Source of the DNA: Psychrosphaera algicola
GTDB lineage: Bacteria; Pseudomonadota; Gammaproteobacteria; Enterobacterales; Alteromonadaceae
Length of the DNA: 64,000 bases
Direction: 5' to 3'
NCBI RefSeq assembly: GCF_028401425.1
Contig: NZ_JAQOMS010000002.1
Location: 1,736,001-1,800,000 of the forward strand
Under the pieces are notes generated by a model. That model was not told the DNA's origin. It worked only from the letters and a program-made list of their open reading frames with translations, and made no database searches. The translations under genes were made by a program, and so were the position numbers. This document shows positions 61,853 to 64,000 of this stretch, piece by piece. Numbering within the stretch: position 1 is the first letter of the stretch; each line of letters opens with the position of its first letter.

Positions 61853-61941
61853 TTTAGCCTCCTCAAAGTGATGAGGAGGTGTCCACTAAAACGGGTGAAG
61901 AGCATTGTCCCGCTTGAATAGCTTGTTATGTGTTTGATTTA

Positions 61942-62181
61942 CTAGATATATTTAAACACAACAAAACCTACCGCGCACCATAATAAGAAGCCAATAAAAC
62001 GCACAAAAACCTTTGAATGATTGTTTGGATTAAAGGACATTGGATCAGATTTAGGCGGATAACTGCCAAAGGTTATTACTTTTAAAACAAGCCAACCTGA
62101 ATAATAAAGTAAAGGCCATAACGTATACGCTAAGATTTCACCTATCGTATAGAAGAAACCTTCTACCACTGCTTCCAGCAT
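61942..62181 (-). CDS. Small membrane protein, cassette gene
   Basis: 79 residues, with hydrophobic segments 'ILAYTLWPLLYYSGWLVLKV' and 'VRFIGFLLWCAVGFVVFKY'. Two helices, a hairpin in the membrane. No family recognised. The start ATG 62181 has AAGGAT upstream. The stop is followed ten bases later by the ACATAAC half-core of attC-like site 7. Confidence 0.6.
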   Translation of the reverse strand: MLEAVVEGFFYTIGEILAYTLWPLLYYSGWLVLKVITFGSYPPKSDPMSFNPNNHSKVFVRFIGFLLWCAVGFVVFKYI

Positions 62182-62226
62182 AAATTAATCCTTAAATATT
62201 GAGACTTTCACCCAAACTATAAAAAC

Positions 62227-62262
62227 ACATAACAGTTTAATCAGAGGAAACTTTCCTCTTTT
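62227..62262. other. Possible cassette boundary (half-core) with hairpin
   Basis: ACATAAC (62227-62233) matches the half-core used at site 7, followed by the perfect palindrome AGAGGAAA/TTTCCTCT with a T-run behind it. The palindrome may be an attC arm remnant or a plus-strand terminator. The second core is not evident. Confidence 0.4.
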
Positions 62263-62333
62263 TAACAATATTTATATTTGTATTTGTATCAAATTACTCA
62301 AACCTTTGCTACAAACTAATTTTACAAGCTAGG

Positions 62334-62557
62334 GGATGACGTTTTTTGTTCTGAAATTATGAGCTAATTGAAAGGTGGATTATGAAATTCCTCTGCACTC
62401 GGTTGGAGATCCCAAATATCGCTAAGGCTCTTTTAGGATGACGTTTTTTGTTCTGATTACTTTGAGCCAATTGAAAGTGAATTATGAAATTCCTCTGCAC
62501 TCGGTTGGAGATCCCAAATATCGCTGTGGCTCTTTTGGGATGACGATTTTTTCTGAT
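62334..62557. repeat. Tandem repeat, 102-bp unit, 2.2 copies
   Basis: GGATGACG occurs at 62334, 62436 and 62538, giving a period of 102. The units include GGTTGGAGATCCCAAATATC and the inverted pair ATCCCAAA/TTTTGGGAT, able to form a hairpin. Copies 1 and 2 differ at a few positions. The pattern suggests a duplicated REP-like element. Confidence 0.8.
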
Positions 62558-62639
62558 TATTTGGGAGGACATTTGTCTTTAAAACAACGCGTTATTGCAC
62601 ATAAAGTTCAGGCGACTTTTTCCTTCGTCTAGATCCCCC

Positions 62640-62850
62640 TTAGTTGAGGTTTATATCTCGAAGTGAACGGCAGGGACGCCGTTGCAAGGAATGTGTATAG
62701 GGATGTACGTACATTCCGTCTTCGACGATAATATAAATCTTAAATAAGGATTAGGGATTTGGCCGAAAGCGGCCTTTTGCCTACTTTTTTGGCTGTTGAA
62801 AAAGTAAGGTCGACGCAGTCGAAATAGCCGCCCGCAGGGCAAAGAAAAAC
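62640..62850. repeat. Structured non-coding block
   Basis: Contains several inverted repeats: CGGCAGGGACGCCG, GGCCGAAAGCGGCC, and CTACTTTTTT paired with AAAAAGTA around GGCTGTTG. It also has GTACGTAC. The base composition is higher in GC than the rest of the accessory block. I infer a dispersed, structured repeat of unknown type. Confidence 0.45.
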
Positions 62851-62857
62851 ACTATTT

Positions 62858-63057
62858 CTAGTGTTCTTCAGGGTCATTGTCCTTTACTTCAATTTGCACT
62901 TTTTCCACTAACTTCACTCGTCCCGAGTCCACTAATGCTTGGCGCAGGACGTACTCAATTTGAGCATTCACACTGCGTATTTCGTCGTCGGCCCAACGTT
63001 GCATCGCTGCAAGAACGTCGGGGTTTATTCTAAGTGGGTAGCTCTTTTTTTAGTCAT
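62858..63057 (-). CDS. Arc-like ribbon-helix-helix protein (frame broken)
   Basis: About 66 residues after repair. 'YPLRINPDVLAAMQRWADDE' and 'NAQIEYVLRQALVDSG' form an RHH DNA-binding fold of the Arc type. The frame breaks in the A7 run after 'MTKK' (63047-63053); the 200-base span is one short of whole codons. It lies 9 bases after the SPFH gene on the same strand. The same gene pair occurs in relatives as I recall it, where the RHH protein is of unknown function. Confidence 0.75.
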
Positions 63058-63066
63058 CTGCAATCC

Positions 63067-63927
63067 TTAATATAAGGAACCCGCATTCACTATTGGCTGT
63101 GCATTTTGGTCGCCACACAATACCACTAACAAATTGCTCACCATGGCGGCTTTACGTTCTTCGTCTAGCTCAACAATATTTTTTGCCGAAAGTTGTTCAA
63201 GTGCTAAATCAACCATACCGACCGCACCTTGTACAATTTTTTCACGGGCAGCAATTATTGCTGTCGCTTGTTGACGTTGTAACATCGCATGGGCGATTTC
63301 AGGGGCATAAGCCAAATGACTGATTCGAGCTTCATGCACTACCATACCGGCATTTTCAAGGCGGTTTTGCACTTCTATTGTTAATGCATCTGAAATCACT
63401 TGTGGGTCACCACGGAGTGAAATTGAACCTTCTTCGTAGATGTCATATGGGTAGCTAGTCGCTAAATTCCTAAGGGCGGCTTCAGATTGAATGCTAACGT
63501 AACTTTCGTAGTCATCGACTTCAAACACCGCTTGAGCAGTATCATTCACAGACCATACGATTACCGTTGCAATTTCAATTGGGTTACCTTGGTTGTCATT
63601 AACTTTTAACTGGCCGCTCTCAAAGTTTCTGATCCTAAGAGAAATATTGCGACGCATAAATAAAGGTATTGTCCAACGTAATCCCGTTTCTTTAACTGTG
63701 CCTACGTAGGAGCCAAATAAGGTTAGTACGCGGGCTTGTTTTGGCTGAACCATAAAAAGCCTTAGGTACATCAAACCGACTAAAATTGTCAGTAATAATG
63801 AAATACCGCTAAATTGGTTGGAGTGAATGCCGCCTGACACAACATTTGACCCAAGTACGAAACTCAGTACTGGCAACACAACAATCATGACGTAACCAGA
63901 TATTGAAAAACCGTTTTTCTCATTCAT
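63067..63927 (-). CDS. SPFH/band-7 domain membrane protein
   Basis: 286 residues. Two N-terminal hydrophobic helices ('VMIVVLPVLSFVLG', 'SLLLTILVGLMYLRLF'), then the SPFH core ('TLFGSYVGTVKETGLRW', 'IEIATVIVWSVNDTAQAVFEV', 'VISDALTIEVQNRLENAGMVV'), and a helical C-terminus ('QQATAIIAAREKIVQGA'). Related to stomatin/slipin proteins that form membrane scaffolds. ATG 63927 has AGAGGG at 7-8 bases. An RHH gene follows. Frame intact. Confidence 0.9.
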   Translation of the reverse strand: MNEKNGFSISGYVMIVVLPVLSFVLGSNVVSGGIHSNQFSGISLLLTILVGLMYLRLFMVQPKQARVLTLFGSYVGTVKETGLRWTIPLFMRRNISLRIRNFESGQLKVNDNQGNPIEIATVIVWSVNDTAQAVFEVDDYESYVSIQSEAALRNLATSYPYDIYEEGSISLRGDPQVISDALTIEVQNRLENAGMVVHEARISHLAYAPEIAHAMLQRQQATAIIAAREKIVQGAVGMVDLALEQLSAKNIVELDEERKAAMVSNLLVVLCGDQNAQPIVNAGSLY

Positions 63928-64000
63928 AACTTTTCCCTCTTTCTCAGCTGTGCATTTACAGCAATTTTTTCTGTTGATACTCATTCCAATTTTGATAAAT

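Larger units (their letters stand above)
60625..61904 (-). mobile_element. IS3-family insertion sequence (1,280 bp)
   Basis: Terminal inverted repeats of ~27 bp, 23 matching (both begin TG(A/C)TCTTCACCCG and end AGTGGACACC). The element is flanked by a 3-bp direct repeat TTG (60622-60624 and 61905-61907), the target-site duplication size usual for IS3. It carries orfA and orfB on the minus strand with an A6G slippery heptamer. It appears complete apart from one single-base break in orfA. Confidence 0.9.
60549..61931 (+). other. attC-like site 7, split by an IS3 element
   Basis: Left part (60549-60624): core ACATAAC, arms GCAGTTGGCT and AGCCAACTGT around a short spacer. The right part resumes at 61905 with TTGTCCCGCTTGAATAGC and ends in GTTATGT (61925-61931). 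Removing the IS and one TTG copy gives a contiguous attC of about 100 bp. Confidence 0.75.
62182..62857. other. Gene-free repeat-rich stretch
   Basis: About 676 bases without a credible gene. It holds the half-core and palindrome at 62227-62262, the tandem repeat at 62334-62557, and a structured block at 62640-62850. Frames here translate into low-complexity or repeat-derived peptides and are not annotated. Confidence 0.5.

Noticed and set aside
62357..62572. Minus-strand frame reading a repeated HPKRA...IFGISNRVQRN peptide
   Set aside because: It is simply the translation of the 102-bp tandem repeat, with no start signal or conserved context.
62651..62842. Minus-strand frame in the structured block
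   Set aside because: It lies over multiple inverted repeats, shows no recognisable protein pattern and has no ribosome site.

Overview
The window is a low-GC (roughly 40%) chromosomal segment of a marine-type gammaproteobacterium. Gene content and order fit Alteromonadales (Colwelliaceae/Pseudoalteromonadaceae-like): dnaK-dnaJ, ygiF-glnE, lysS-prfB, mutT-secA with an M23 peptidase and DciA, barA/rlmD-relA-mazG, and mtnN-cbiB. This placement is inference from gene content; no marker tree was run.

Layout. 1-4.1 kb: end of a TonB-dependent receptor, a sterol-desaturase-family hydroxylase, a flavin-reductase-like protein, a DCC-type oxidoreductase, an SDR enzyme, a Trp-rich TIGR02450 protein and a DUF6482 protein. 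4.2-7.5 kb: dnaJ and dnaK with a sigma-32-like promoter. 7.7-13 kb: a secreted helical-repeat protein, then glnE and ygiF. 13.1-18.3 kb: poorly known envelope proteins, including an outer-membrane barrel, an LPP20-like protein and a coiled-coil periplasmic protein. 18.4-30.5 kb: a giant modular lipoprotein gene of about 11.1 kb with an outer-membrane barrel gene just upstream. 30.6-37.3 kb: mtnN, a CbiB-family protein, two rhodaneses, an SGNH hydrolase, a LMW phosphatase, an L,D-transpeptidase and a thioredoxin-like protein. 37.4-54.2 kb: core housekeeping genes for translation, secretion, stringent response and the BarA sensor. 54.2-62.6 kb: an accessory block that looks like an integron cassette array without an integrase in the window (a CALIN). 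It has attC-like sites between small genes, three toxin-antitoxin pairs, a Dps gene, an IS3 element inside an attC and an IS110 remnant. 62.8-63.9 kb: a ribbon-helix-helix protein and an SPFH/band-7 protein.

A dominant feature of the sequence itself is that many conserved genes (dnaK, dnaJ, secA, relA, glnE and others) are broken by single-base indels. Most are repaired by adding one base to a homopolymer. A second class is repaired by restoring CCTGG or CCAGG where CCTTAG, CCTAG, CCAAGG or CCATG is written. I read these as sequencing errors, the second class being what Dcm-like cytosine methylation could cause in single-molecule reads. I therefore annotate whole genes across the breaks and give the break positions. 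Two frameshifts are probably genuine recoding: prfB (CTT-TGA-C) and the IS3 orfA/orfB A6G heptamer.

How the parts work together: the heat-shock, stringent-response and translation genes are ordinary core functions. The envelope genes between 13 and 30 kb suggest a lineage-specific cell-surface apparatus centred on the giant lipoprotein and its barrel neighbour. The cassette array holds small genes stabilised by toxin-antitoxin modules.
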